Source: Candidatus Bathyarchaeota archaeon
GTDB lineage: Archaea > Thermoproteota > Bathyarchaeia > Bathyarchaeales > Bathyarchaeaceae
Length of the DNA: 36,207 nucleotides
Reading direction: 5' to 3'
NCBI GenBank assembly: GCA_004376295.1
Contig: SOJZ01000036.1
Coordinates: 1 to 36,207, forward strand
Positions 7,199 to 15,889 of this stretch are shown one piece after another (positions within the stretch are counted from its first letter, which is position 1; each line of letters begins with the position of its first letter). Below the pieces are notes generated by a model, which was not told the DNA's origin, did no database searches, and was given only the letters and a program-made list of their open reading frames with translations. Position numbers and translations under genes: made by a program.

Positions 7199-9133
7199 AT
7201 GGGGCAAAGTATAACTCAGAAGATATTGGAGGAGCATTTAGTAGAGGGAAAATTTGAACCCGGCAAAGAAATAGCCATTAAACTGGATCAGACTTTGACA
7301 CAGGATGCAACTGGAACCATGGCCTATCTTCAATTTGAGGCAATGGGAATGTCAAGGGTCAAAACTGAGCTTTCTGTGAGTTATATAGATCACAATACAA
7401 TCCAAGCGGGGTTTGAGAATGCAGATGACCATCGCTATCTTCAGTCAATCGCAACTAAATATGGCATATTATTGTCGAGAGCGGGAAACGGAATTTGCCA
7501 TCAAGTTCACCTTGAGCGGTTTGGAAAACCAGGAAAAACATTGTTAGGATCCGACAGCCATACGCCAACTGCAGGCGGATTAGGGATGATCGGTATTGGA
7601 GCTGGGGGATTGGATGTTGCCGTTGCCATGGGAGGTGAGCCCTTCTATCTTACATGCCCAAAGGTAATCAAAATAAATTTGAAGGGAAAACTAAGGTCAT
7701 GGGTTTCTGCAAAAGATGTGGTTCTAAAGGTTTTGAAGGTTTTCACTACAAAGGGTAATGTTGGTTGCGTGTTTGAATATGGCGGCGAGGGAGCAAAAAC
7801 GCTTTCTGTTCCTGAGAGAGCAACCATAACAAATATGAGCGCGGAATGTGGTGTCACTACTTCCGTTTTTCCATCTGATGAAATTACAAAACAGTTTCTA
7901 AAAGCTCAGGGCAGAGAAAAGGATTGGGTTGAAGTCAAAGCTGATGAAGATGCTAAATATGACCGGGTGGTTGACGTTGACCTGAGCGAAATAGTTCCAC
8001 TCGTAGCTTGTCCACATAGCCCCGGGAGCATCAAGACAGTGAAAGAGTTGGAGGGAATGAACGTAAATCAAGTATGTATTGGGAGCTGCACAAATTCTTC
8101 CTATAAAGATCTGATGACTGTTGCAAAAATACTGAAAGGAAAAAAAATCCATCCTTCTGTTAGCTTCGTTATTTCCCCCGGCTCAAAACAAGTACTTGAG
8201 AACCTTGCTAGGGAAGGAGCATTAACAGATCTATTATCTATCGGAGCGCGAATTACAGAGCCCATCTGCGGATTCTGCATTGGAAACAGCCAATCGCCTC
8301 AAACAAATGCAGTGTCAATCCGTACATCCAATAGGAATTTCCTCGGTCGTTCTGGAACAAAAAGTGCAAAGCTATATCTAACAAGTCCTGAAACAGCTGC
8401 TGCAGCAGTCATTACAGGGAAAATGACAGACCCAAGGGACCTTGGAATGGATTATCCTCAAGTAGAGAGGCCCGAGAAATTCTATATAGATGACAGCATG
8501 ATTATTCCTCCTTCGGACACACCAGAGCAGGTTCACATATACCGGGGTCCAAACATTGGAGAACCACCGTCTAATACTCCAATGTCAGCTAGCATCTCTG
8601 GAATTGTTACCATCAAGGTAGGGGACAAAATCACTACAGGTCATATCATTCCAGCTGGAAGTAGGATGAAATACCGGTCTAACGTGCCTAAATACTCGGA
8701 GTTCGTATTTGAAATAGTGGATGACACCTTCTACAAAAGAGCTGTGGAATATAGAGATAAAGGAAAACACAACATCATTGTAGGAGGACTAAGCTATGGC
8801 CAAGGTTCTTCACGGGAGCATGCAGCTCTGTGTCCAATGTTTTTAGGAGTAAAAGCGGTCATCGCGAAATCTTTTGAGAGAATACATTCAGCAAATCTAA
8901 TCAATTTTGGAATCATTCCTTTGACCTTCAAATCAGAATCTGACTATGACGAAATAGACTCTGGAGATGAAGTCGAGATTCCCAATATTAGGGATTTGAT
9001 ATCAAAAAATGAGCCGTTGATCGTAGAAAACCTTACAAAGAAAAAGGATTTTGAGGTCGACTATGAATTATCAGAAAGACAACGCAATATTCTCTTTGCT
9101 GGTGGAATGCTTTCCTATATCAAAAGTAAATAG
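7199..9133 (+). CDS. Aconitate hydratase (Aquifex-type aconitase)
   Basis: This [4Fe-4S] enzyme interconverts citrate and isocitrate. Visible motifs: QDATGT (35-40), GSDSHTPTAGGLG (117-129), the cluster cysteines Cys297 (IGSCTNSS) and Cys357/Cys360 (CGFCIGNS), and the C-terminal swivel domain with YGQGSSREHAA (about 536-546). At 644 residues it is shorter than AcnA (~890) and has the layout of the putative 'Aquifex type' aconitase subfamily, known from reductive-TCA bacteria. ATG 7199 is chosen over ATG 7195, which is out of frame; GAGGAGGA at 7183-7190 is the SD. It is the first gene of the aconitase-aclB-aclA-icd run. Confidence 0.95.
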   Translation: MGQSITQKILEEHLVEGKFEPGKEIAIKLDQTLTQDATGTMAYLQFEAMGMSRVKTELSVSYIDHNTIQAGFENADDHRYLQSIATKYGILLSRAGNGICHQVHLERFGKPGKTLLGSDSHTPTAGGLGMIGIGAGGLDVAVAMGGEPFYLTCPKVIKINLKGKLRSWVSAKDVVLKVLKVFTTKGNVGCVFEYGGEGAKTLSVPERATITNMSAECGVTTSVFPSDEITKQFLKAQGREKDWVEVKADEDAKYDRVVDVDLSEIVPLVACPHSPGSIKTVKELEGMNVNQVCIGSCTNSSYKDLMTVAKILKGKKIHPSVSFVISPGSKQVLENLAREGALTDLLSIGARITEPICGFCIGNSQSPQTNAVSIRTSNRNFLGRSGTKSAKLYLTSPETAAAAVITGKMTDPRDLGMDYPQVERPEKFYIDDSMIIPPSDTPEQVHIYRGPNIGEPPSNTPMSASISGIVTIKVGDKITTGHIIPAGSRMKYRSNVPKYSEFVFEIVDDTFYKRAVEYRDKGKHNIIVGGLSYGQGSSREHAALCPMFLGVKAVIAKSFERIHSANLINFGIIPLTFKSESDYDEIDSGDEVEIPNIRDLISKNEPLIVENLTKKKDFEVDYELSERQRNILFAGGMLSYIKSK

Positions 9134-9167
9134 ACCGGTTGAACGGAATTGACAGGAGGCGAAGAAA

Positions 9168-10451
9168 ATAGCTCAAAGAGGAATACGTGAATATCATGGA
9201 AAGAAAATGATGGCAAAATATTGGTCTGAATATTTCAAAGACCTTGAAAAATACGAGGGAAAAGTAACGTTGATTGATCCGAAAACAACTATGGATGACC
9301 TTGCCAAACAAAATCCTTGGTTGAAAAAAGAAAAGTTGGTGGTCAAGCCGGATCAATTATTTGGAAAAAGAGGGAAACACAGCCTCATACTTCTTAATGC
9401 TACATTTGAGCAGGCAAAGAACTGGATAAAGGAGCGAATGAATAAGGAAATTACAATAGGAAAAGTAACAGATAAACTCTCTCATTTTCTAGTCGAACCC
9501 TTTGTTCCCCATGACAAGAACAAGGAATATTACATCGCCATAACCTCTAATAGAGAAGGGGATGCCATCCATTTCTCAGCTCATGGAGGGGTAGACATTG
9601 AGGAAGTTTGGGATACCGTTGTGACCATACAGGTTCCCATCCTCTCTAGCATTGAGGACATTGAAATAAAGGAAAAACTACCCAAAGATCTTCCTGGCGA
9701 AGAAAAGGACATGGTTACTAGGTTCATTAAAGGGTTGTTCAAGTTTTACTCTGACCTTGGTTACGCCTATCTCGAAATAAATCCCGTAGTAGTAACCAAG
9801 GGAGGCTTTATACCTGTAGATACGGTTGCACGCCTCGATGACACAGCCCAATTTGTGTGTGGGAAGAAATGGGGCGGCATAGAATTCCCAGCGCCTTTTG
9901 GAAGAAGTCTTACCGAGGAAGAAAAATTCATTAAGGATATGGATGAAAAAAGCGGTGCTTCTTTGAAACTAACCGTATTGAACACAAAAGGCAGAGTCTG
10001 GACAATAGTAGCCGGCGGTGGCGCCAGCGTTGTCTATACAGATACTATTTTTGACCTAGGTTTTAAAGATGAACTAGCCAATTATGGAGAATATAGCGGG
10101 AATCCATCTAAAGATGAGACCTATCAGTATGCCAAGACAATCATTGATCTCATGACAAGGGGAAAAGATCCAAGAGGAAAAATCCTAATTATTGGAGGCG
10201 GTATTGCGAATTTCACTGATGTTGCTAAGACTTTCACAGGTATAATAAATGCCTTAAAGGAATACAAGCAAAAACTCATTGATAACAACGTTAAGATTTT
10301 TGTTCGCAGGGGTGGGCCAAACTATCAAGAAGGATTAAAGAACATGAAAGAACTTGGCAAGACCCTCGGCGTTCCCATCGAAGTATTTGGACCTGAGGCA
10401 CATATGACATCGATAGTTCCAATGGGACTTACGGAAAAAGCGCGCGCGTGA
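9168..10451 (+). CDS. aclB: ATP-citrate lyase small (beta) subunit, apparent AUA start
   Basis: This is the ATP-grasp/CoA-binding half of ATP-citrate lyase, which with AclA cleaves citrate plus CoA and ATP to acetyl-CoA and oxaloacetate. It aligns from memory with the N-terminal half of animal ACLY: LVVKPDQL (57-64), LVEPFVPH, GGVDIEEV, YLEINPVVVTK (201-211), VAGGGASVVYTDT (281-293), NYGEYSGNPS (305-314), RRGGPNYQEGL (380-390). The first standard start is ATG 9207, but conserved N-terminal sequence (AQRGIREYHGKK) lies upstream in frame. A strong AGGAGG at 9154-9159 is ideally spaced from ATA at 9168, and the frame is closed by TGA at 9150. ATA is therefore the likely initiation codon, or a mutated ATG. 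The stop overlaps a possible GTG of aclA. Confidence 0.94.
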   Translation: MAQRGIREYHGKKMMAKYWSEYFKDLEKYEGKVTLIDPKTTMDDLAKQNPWLKKEKLVVKPDQLFGKRGKHSLILLNATFEQAKNWIKERMNKEITIGKVTDKLSHFLVEPFVPHDKNKEYYIAITSNREGDAIHFSAHGGVDIEEVWDTVVTIQVPILSSIEDIEIKEKLPKDLPGEEKDMVTRFIKGLFKFYSDLGYAYLEINPVVVTKGGFIPVDTVARLDDTAQFVCGKKWGGIEFPAPFGRSLTEEEKFIKDMDEKSGASLKLTVLNTKGRVWTIVAGGGASVVYTDTIFDLGFKDELANYGEYSGNPSKDETYQYAKTIIDLMTRGKDPRGKILIIGGGIANFTDVAKTFTGIINALKEYKQKLIDNNVKIFVRRGGPNYQEGLKNMKELGKTLGVPIEVFGPEAHMTSIVPMGLTEKARA

Positions 10452-10456
10452 TAATA

Positions 10457-12325
10457 ATGAAGGATTATAAATTATTTGATAAAAACACGCAGGCCATTAT
10501 TTTTGGATATCAGCAAAGAGCTATTCAAAGGATGCTTGACTTCGACTATGCGTGTGGAAGGGAGACTCCTAGCATTGCTGCAATCGTTAATCCAACAAGA
10601 GGCGGATATCATAAATGTTTCTGGGGATCTAAAGAAATCATTCTACCAATGTATACAACCATTGAAGAAGCATCCAAAAATCATCCCCAAGCTGATGTGA
10701 TGATTAATTTCGCATCGTTTAGATCAGCTTATCCTAGGACAAAAGAAGCCCTTGAAATTGATAACATACGTACGGTTGCGATCATTGCTGAAGGAATTCC
10801 CGAAAGATACACAAAAGAACTCATTGCAATTGCGAAACAGAAAGGAAAGTGGATAATTGGTCCTGCAACAGTTGGCGGGATTAAGGGAGGAGCTTTCAAG
10901 ATAGGAAATACCGGCGGCATGATTGATAACATTATAGCATCACGCTTGCACCGGCCGGGAAGTGTTGCGTTTGTATCAAAATCAGGGGGATTACTAAACG
11001 AATTAAATAACATCATTTCCCGAAACAGCGATGGCGTCTATGAAGGCATAGCTATTGGTGGAGATCTTTACCCAGGCAGTACTTTCAAGGATCACATAAT
11101 GAGGTATGAAAAGGATCCAGATGTAGCTATGATCGTTCTTCTCGGTGAGGTTGGAGGTAAAGATGAGTATGATGTTGTAGATGCACTAAAGAAGAGAGCG
11201 ATCACAAAGCCTCTGGTGGCATGGTGCATAGGGACATGCTCCAAAATGTTTCCAACTGGTGTACAGTTTGGTCATGCTGGGGCAAAAGCAAGAACGGATT
11301 TGGAAACGGCTGATGCAAAAAATGAGGCTTTGAAAGAAGCAGGTGCCATCGTTCCAGATTCCTTCGATGATCTTGGTCAAAAAATAAAAGAAACTTTTGG
11401 CAAGCTAGTGAAAGAGGGTAAAGTTAAGCCAAGGCCTGATAGGGAGCCGCGGGTGGTACCTATGGATTTAAGCAGAGCTCTGGCTGAGGGTAAAATAAGA
11501 GTGCCAACCCATTTCATTAGTACAATTACCGATGAGAGAGGGGATCAGCCTCTGTATGCTGGTATACCATTAACTGAGGTTATTGAAAATGGCTATGGAA
11601 TTGGCGGAGTCATTGGCCTTCTCTGGTTCAAGAAAAAATTTCCCAAATGGGCTAGAGGTTTTATTGAATTGGTTTTGCAGATAGTGGCTGATCATGGTCC
11701 TGCAGTATCGGGTGCTCACAATGCCATTATAGCTGCAAGAGCGGGAAAAGATCTTATATCCTCCTTAGTAAGCGGTCTTTTGACAATTGGTCCACGATTT
11801 GGAGGGGCTATTGATGGAGCAGCCTATTGGTTCAAAAAGTTTCATGATGAGGAAAAGGAGCCAGATGAGATGGTTAGTGGAATGAAGGAAATGAACATAC
11901 TAATTCCTGGAATTGGCCATCGTGTTAAGTCGGTGATAAATCCAGATAAGAGAGTAGAGATGCTTAAAAAATATGCAAGGGAGAATTTCCCGAAAACTGA
12001 ATATCTGAACTATGCTCTGAAGATTGAGAAAATAACCACTGCAAAGAGAGACAATCTCATTCTGAATGTTGATGGATGCGTAGGAATTTTGTTCCTTGAC
12101 CTGCTTAACAGCTTAGATTTCTCAAAGAAGGAGATCAGCGACATCATTGAAACTGGAGCATTAAACGGGCTATTTGTACTTGGACGCAGTATTGGATTCA
12201 TGGGTCATATCCTAGATCAAAAACGCCTTAAAACAGGGCTGTACCGACACCCATGGGATGATATACTTTATGCATCTCCTAAGAAAGAAGAATTGAAAGA
12301 AGAAGCTAAAAAATGGGGGGATTAA
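10457..12325 (+). CDS. aclA: ATP-citrate lyase large (alpha) subunit
   Basis: This is the catalytic subunit of ATP-citrate lyase. The N-terminal succinyl-CoA-synthetase-like part carries the autophosphorylated histidine in FGHAGAKA (His273 counted from ATG 10457). The C-terminal citrate-synthase-like part (about 350-610) carries ADHGPAVSGAHN, PGIGHRVKS (His488) and the family-ending GLYRHPWDDI. It corresponds to the second half of ACLY and to bacterial AclA, at the normal length (~610-625). Start: ATG 10457 gives the usual short leader before LFDKNTQAI. GTG 10448, which overlaps the aclB stop as GTGA, would add three residues. No SD is present, so translational coupling to aclB is likely. IDH follows after three bases. 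Confidence 0.96.
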   Translation: MKDYKLFDKNTQAIIFGYQQRAIQRMLDFDYACGRETPSIAAIVNPTRGGYHKCFWGSKEIILPMYTTIEEASKNHPQADVMINFASFRSAYPRTKEALEIDNIRTVAIIAEGIPERYTKELIAIAKQKGKWIIGPATVGGIKGGAFKIGNTGGMIDNIIASRLHRPGSVAFVSKSGGLLNELNNIISRNSDGVYEGIAIGGDLYPGSTFKDHIMRYEKDPDVAMIVLLGEVGGKDEYDVVDALKKRAITKPLVAWCIGTCSKMFPTGVQFGHAGAKARTDLETADAKNEALKEAGAIVPDSFDDLGQKIKETFGKLVKEGKVKPRPDREPRVVPMDLSRALAEGKIRVPTHFISTITDERGDQPLYAGIPLTEVIENGYGIGGVIGLLWFKKKFPKWARGFIELVLQIVADHGPAVSGAHNAIIAARAGKDLISSLVSGLLTIGPRFGGAIDGAAYWFKKFHDEEKEPDEMVSGMKEMNILIPGIGHRVKSVINPDKRVEMLKKYARENFPKTEYLNYALKIEKITTAKRDNLILNVDGCVGILFLDLLNSLDFSKKEISDIIETGALNGLFVLGRSIGFMGHILDQKRLKTGLYRHPWDDILYASPKKEELKEEAKKWGD

Positions 12326-12328
12326 AAA

Positions 12329-13519
12329 ATGGGGAAAGAAATTGAAGAAGCGAAGGAACATTTTGGAAAGCTACTGGAAGAACAGCTTGAAAGAGTCGAA
12401 CGCATGAAAAAAGCAGAGGAATGGATAGACTATGCCAAGCTAAAACCAATAATAATAGGAATCATTGGTGGAGATGGAATTGGTCCATATATCGCCAAGG
12501 AAGCAAAGCGCGTTCTAGAGTTTCTGCTGAAAAAAGAACTTGAAAATGGGAAGGTTGAATTCAAAGTCGTCGAGGGATTGACTATTGAGAACCGCGTGAA
12601 GGTCATGAAGGCAATACCCGATGATATTTTGAAAGAGATCAAAAAATGTCACATTATACTCAAGGGTCCACTATACACTCCTAAGAAAGGGGATAAATGG
12701 CCAAATATTGAGAGCGCGAACGTTGCAATGCGACGAGAGCTTGATTTGTTTGCAAACGTAAGACCAGTAAAAGTCCCCAAGGAAGGGATAGACTGGATAT
12801 TCTTCAGGGAGAACACAGAGGGAGCATACATACTTGGGCGGAAGGGTATAAATGTCACTGATGATCTTGCCATTGACTTTAAAGTTATAACCAGCCAAGG
12901 TTCTGAAAGAATAATTCGAATGGCATTTGATTATGCTAAGAGAAATAAAATTAACAAGGTAACAGTCGTGACAAAGGCAAATGTTGTAAAAACAACTGAT
13001 GGAAATTTCCTCAGCATGGCGGAACAGGTAGCTGAGGATTATCCTGAAGTGGAGTGGGATGACTGGTTTATTGATATCATGGCTGCTAAGCTTGTGGATC
13101 CAAAAAGGAGGACACAGTTCAGAGTAGTAGTGCTGCCAAATCTTTATGGAGACATTATCACTGATGAAGCAGCTGAATTTCAAGGTGGTGTTGGCACAGC
13201 TGGAAGCGCAAATATTGGCAAGAGATATGCAATGTTTGAAGCAATACATGGTACGGCTCCAAGAATGGTTGAGGAAGGAAGAGCCAAGTACGCTGACCCA
13301 TCTAGCATCATGAGAGCTATTGTTATGCTCTTAAACCACATTGGTCTTGCTGACGAAGCTAGGAAACTTGAGATGGCCCTTGACATCTGTGGCCAGTATG
13401 AGAAGAAACTTGATGTAACAGGAAGATCGAATGGTGTTACTGGAGCAGAGTTTGCCGACTATGTAATGAAGACAATCCAGGATCCAAATCTAGAAAGTAA
13501 GTGGCAAAGCTATCAATAG
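12329..13519 (+). CDS. icd: Isocitrate dehydrogenase (IDH/IMDH family)
   Basis: This beta-decarboxylating dehydrogenase interconverts isocitrate and 2-oxoglutarate plus CO2. Motifs: IGGDGIGP (46-53), RENTEGAY (160-167), the catalytic lysine in TKANVVK (about 216), NLYGDIITDEAAE with the metal aspartates (275, 279), and EAIHGTAP (304-311). The residues after HGTAP are R-M-V rather than the K-Y of NADP enzymes or D-I of NAD enzymes, so coenzyme preference is open. An N-terminal helical extension of about 38 residues precedes the Rossmann-like core. Isocitrate rather than isopropylmalate activity is inferred mainly from the operon with aconitase and ATP-citrate lyase. The ATG lies four bases after the aclA stop, with GGGGGGA overlapping the end of aclA as SD. 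Confidence 0.9.
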   Translation: MGKEIEEAKEHFGKLLEEQLERVERMKKAEEWIDYAKLKPIIIGIIGGDGIGPYIAKEAKRVLEFLLKKELENGKVEFKVVEGLTIENRVKVMKAIPDDILKEIKKCHIILKGPLYTPKKGDKWPNIESANVAMRRELDLFANVRPVKVPKEGIDWIFFRENTEGAYILGRKGINVTDDLAIDFKVITSQGSERIIRMAFDYAKRNKINKVTVVTKANVVKTTDGNFLSMAEQVAEDYPEVEWDDWFIDIMAAKLVDPKRRTQFRVVVLPNLYGDIITDEAAEFQGGVGTAGSANIGKRYAMFEAIHGTAPRMVEEGRAKYADPSSIMRAIVMLLNHIGLADEARKLEMALDICGQYEKKLDVTGRSNGVTGAEFADYVMKTIQDPNLESKWQSYQ

Positions 13520-13729
13520 CTCAAAAATCTTGACCGTTTAGACTCCAAGTGCATGCATACACGAGCTCCATCCACGCGCGCCTTGTCACCGTTTCTTTCG
13601 CTGAGTAGTTACACTATCTTTACATAGATCGTCAGTATAGAGTATATTACGACAATATGTCTGGCAAAGGGCATATTGTATAGGCATACAACAAAAGAAC
13701 TGTTGAACAAAAATGCAGGTGTAAGAACA

Positions 13730-14077
13730 ATGTTGGATTTGTTGCTGTGTAGTGTTTGGTTTATCTTCGGAGCATACAGCTTTTGGTTCTGCACCCAAAC
13801 AAAAACGTTCCAGCCTCTAACCCTAGACGACCTCGCCTTAACATGGAAACTGCACAAACAACAGACAAGATGCAAAGCGTCACACATCCGCAGCATACTC
13901 ACAAAAAATGATGAGGTTGTTGGATTCAAATGTGACTGTGGCCATGAGTTCCTGCAAAGACGCTTGATCACTCAAAAAGCCCACAAGCATGTGCACACGG
14001 ACATGCATACACTACAAAAAACGAGCGGCTTTCTAAAAAATCTAGGTTTCCATTACTCGTACATCAAAGAAATCTAA
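13730..14077 (+). CDS. Small membrane-anchored protein with CxC-H motif (115 aa, unknown)
   Basis: I do not recognise a named family. The N-terminus (LLLCSVWFIFGAYSFWF, residues ~4-20) is a single hydrophobic segment, either a membrane anchor or an uncleaved signal. The rest is basic and soluble, with ALTWKLHKQQTRCKASH, a knuckle-like FKCDCGHEF and a histidine-rich tail (HKHVHTDMHT) that could bind metal. ATG 13730 is preferred because AGGTG at 13717-13721 is a good SD; the upstream in-frame TTG 13676 lacks one. GAGTATATTAC at about 13638-13648 is a plausible TATA box. The NitrOD5-like gene follows after 11 bases. Confidence 0.6.
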   Translation: MLDLLLCSVWFIFGAYSFWFCTQTKTFQPLTLDDLALTWKLHKQQTRCKASHIRSILTKNDEVVGFKCDCGHEFLQRRLITQKAHKHVHTDMHTLQKTSGFLKNLGFHYSYIKEI

Positions 14078-14088
14078 CTAGTTTGAAC

Positions 14089-14466
14089 ATGAGGAGAGTG
14101 ATTCTTATCGAAGCACAACTATCCGTTAAAGAAGAAGACTACAAATTCAAGAGGACTCTATTGGAAGCCATAGATGAGAGTTTCAACAAAATCTTAGGGG
14201 AAACTGCCACACAAGCCATCTATTTCCATCTTGAACAAGACCACCATCTGAAACGAGAAGACATTCCAGACAACCTTGAGGATTTTCTGTTCAACTTAGA
14301 AAGAATTTTCGGGATCGGAGCACTGGTGATAGAAAAGACAATCATGGAAAACCTGTACTCACGGCTTAGCCTCAATAACAAAGACCTCAGTTTCGAATAC
14401 AAGGACAAAGAACAGTTCAATTTCATAGATTACATAACGGATTTGAGAAGCATCTGCGTTAAGTAA
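14089..14466 (+). CDS. NitrOD5-like output-domain protein
   Basis: A 125-residue soluble protein with LLEAIDESFNKILGETATQAIYFHLEQ, EDIPDNLEDFLFNLERIFGIGALVIEKTIMENLYSRL. This arrangement ('AIYFHLE… IP..iE.F…LE.IFG.GA…E..IM..LY') is the one I associate with the NitrOD5 output domain common in thaumarchaeal and bathyarchaeal proteins, thought to read out phosphorelay or sensory input. Here the domain stands alone. Start: ATG 14089; TTG 14083 in frame would add two residues. No SD is visible, so translation may be coupled to the gene 11 bases upstream. Confidence 0.65.
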   Translation: MRRVILIEAQLSVKEEDYKFKRTLLEAIDESFNKILGETATQAIYFHLEQDHHLKREDIPDNLEDFLFNLERIFGIGALVIEKTIMENLYSRLSLNNKDLSFEYKDKEQFNFIDYITDLRSICVK

Positions 14467-14625
14467 GCTGTAAATACTCCTTCAGTTGTTCCACACAGTT
14501 TTCTTAGAAAGCTTTGAAACGTTTTTGACGCGCACGCATTTCTCGTTGCAAAGCTTATTTTTGGCTCAATTCAATAACTTCGTCGATAAAGCCTTCACGT
14601 TTTCAACGACCACATCAAACAAAAC

Positions 14626-15399
14626 TTACTTCGCGAGTCTAGGAAGTAAGAGAGAAAACAAATCACACAGAGTTGAACTGTAACAAACAACTCCCAGATC
14701 CTTTTCAGACCTCAAGTTCGCTAAAAAGAAAGCTTGATCATCAACACACAAATAGAGCAAAGGCGAACCAACGTCGACGTGCTTGACTTTGCATATGTGG
14801 TTGAGTTCCCGCGCTAGGCTAGCATTATGAGAGTTAATCGGAGTTCCTATCTGAACATTCACACCATTCTCAGCCAGCTTGTCAAGCAATTTGCCGAAAG
14901 TCTTGTAAAACAATACGAAGCCGTCTTCCGTTGTTACGACACCAACGCTCTTCTTGGCTCGAGACAGCATCTCCCTCATTTTCTTAAGCATTTCAGACTT
15001 GCCCTGAACGATCCACACTTCTTCCTTCCGAGGCTCAATAGTCGACTGCGTTTTCTCATAGGCTTCTTCAAGCGAAGACACAACCTTATCGGCTTCCACC
15101 AACGAAATCACTCTATCAGAAGTCCTCTCTTTGAAATGCACCAGATACTGTTCGAAAGCCTCACCTGGAGACGTAGGAGCAAATTTCCGAGGCTCCCCCA
15201 GCAGCTCAAGCACTAAACCCCTTTCCATCAACTTCTTCAACGTAGCATAAACCTTCGTCCTAGGCACTCCACACCTCATGCTCAGCCTTCTCGCCTCAGA
15301 AACGCCTTCCGTAACTAGAGACACATAAACCCTCGCCTCATACTCCGACAACCCGAGATGCCTTGAGACCTTCTGACACACAAGCGTAGAGGATTCCAC
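14626..15399 (-). CDS. TrmB-family transcriptional regulator
   Basis: The N-terminal winged helix (about residues 14-75: LGLSEYEARVYVSLVTEG … CGVPRTKVYATLKKLMERGLV) is the TrmB/sugar-regulator type. It is followed by a coiled linker (about 85-125) and a PLD-like effector domain (EEVWIVQGKSEMLKKMREMLSRAKKSVGVVTTEDGF …). Such proteins repress or activate sugar and central-carbon genes on binding a ligand. Start is GTG 15399 with GAGGG nine bases upstream. The AT-rich element ATTATAATAATTATG at about 15453-15467 fits a TATA region read leftwards. It could control the divergent or neighbouring MFS or IDH blocks, but no operator can be assigned. Confidence 0.85.
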   Translation of the reverse strand: MESSTLVCQKVSRHLGLSEYEARVYVSLVTEGVSEARRLSMRCGVPRTKVYATLKKLMERGLVLELLGEPRKFAPTSPGEAFEQYLVHFKERTSDRVISLVEADKVVSSLEEAYEKTQSTIEPRKEEVWIVQGKSEMLKKMREMLSRAKKSVGVVTTEDGFVLFYKTFGKLLDKLAENGVNVQIGTPINSHNASLARELNHICKVKHVDVGSPLLYLCVDDQAFFLANLRSEKDLGVVCYSSTLCDLFSLLLPRLAK

Positions 15400-15588
15400 C
15401 TATTTTCCCTCACCGTCAACAGCAAGACGAATATCTCGTTCAGCGCCAACACATTATAATAATTATGAAATCAAAATTCGGATTGTTAATATTATGAATT
15501 CAGATTCAGAATCCAACAATCACAAACAATACTTGCTCAAAAACAACATCTACGTTAAGAAACAGACAAAGTGCGCGCGCTGTCTAGT

Positions 15589-15804
15589 TCAATTAGATGC
15601 TTTCAACCAGTTCATAAAGCGTTTCAGTATTTGCAGTAGATTTTTCTTGGATATGTCCTTGCGATAGATGATATAAGACATGATTAGAACTATGATGGCG
15701 ATTGGAAAGAATAAGGCTATCCAAAAGAGTTGGTAAAGGCTATGACGCTTTGCGCTTATGATAATGCGCTTCAACTCGTTTTTAGCCGTGCTGTTTTCGC
15801 TCAT
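15589..15804 (-). CDS. Small single-pass membrane protein (71 aa)
   Basis: One clear membrane helix (LYQLFWIALFFPIAIIVLIMSYIIY, residues ~23-47) is flanked by basic segments (KRIIISAKRH before, RKDISKK after). This suits an inner-membrane peptide with a positively charged C-terminal side. The ATG at 15804 has no SD, so leaderless translation is possible. No homology is recognised. It lies between the TrmB and MFS genes on the same strand. Confidence 0.5.
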   Translation of the reverse strand: MSENSTAKNELKRIIISAKRHSLYQLFWIALFFPIAIIVLIMSYIIYRKDISKKNLLQILKRFMNWLKASN

Positions 15805-15889
15805 AACTGAAAAAATGATGCTTCAAGTATTTGTGGCTTTTCTTTTAATCCACTTAAGCTGAGTGCACGTGCTATTTAGTTTTAATTTT

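Noticed and set aside
12671-13249. 192-residue minus-strand frame inside isocitrate dehydrogenase
   Set aside because: Fully antisense to a well-supported enzyme gene, cysteine/histidine-rich in a random-looking way, no SD.
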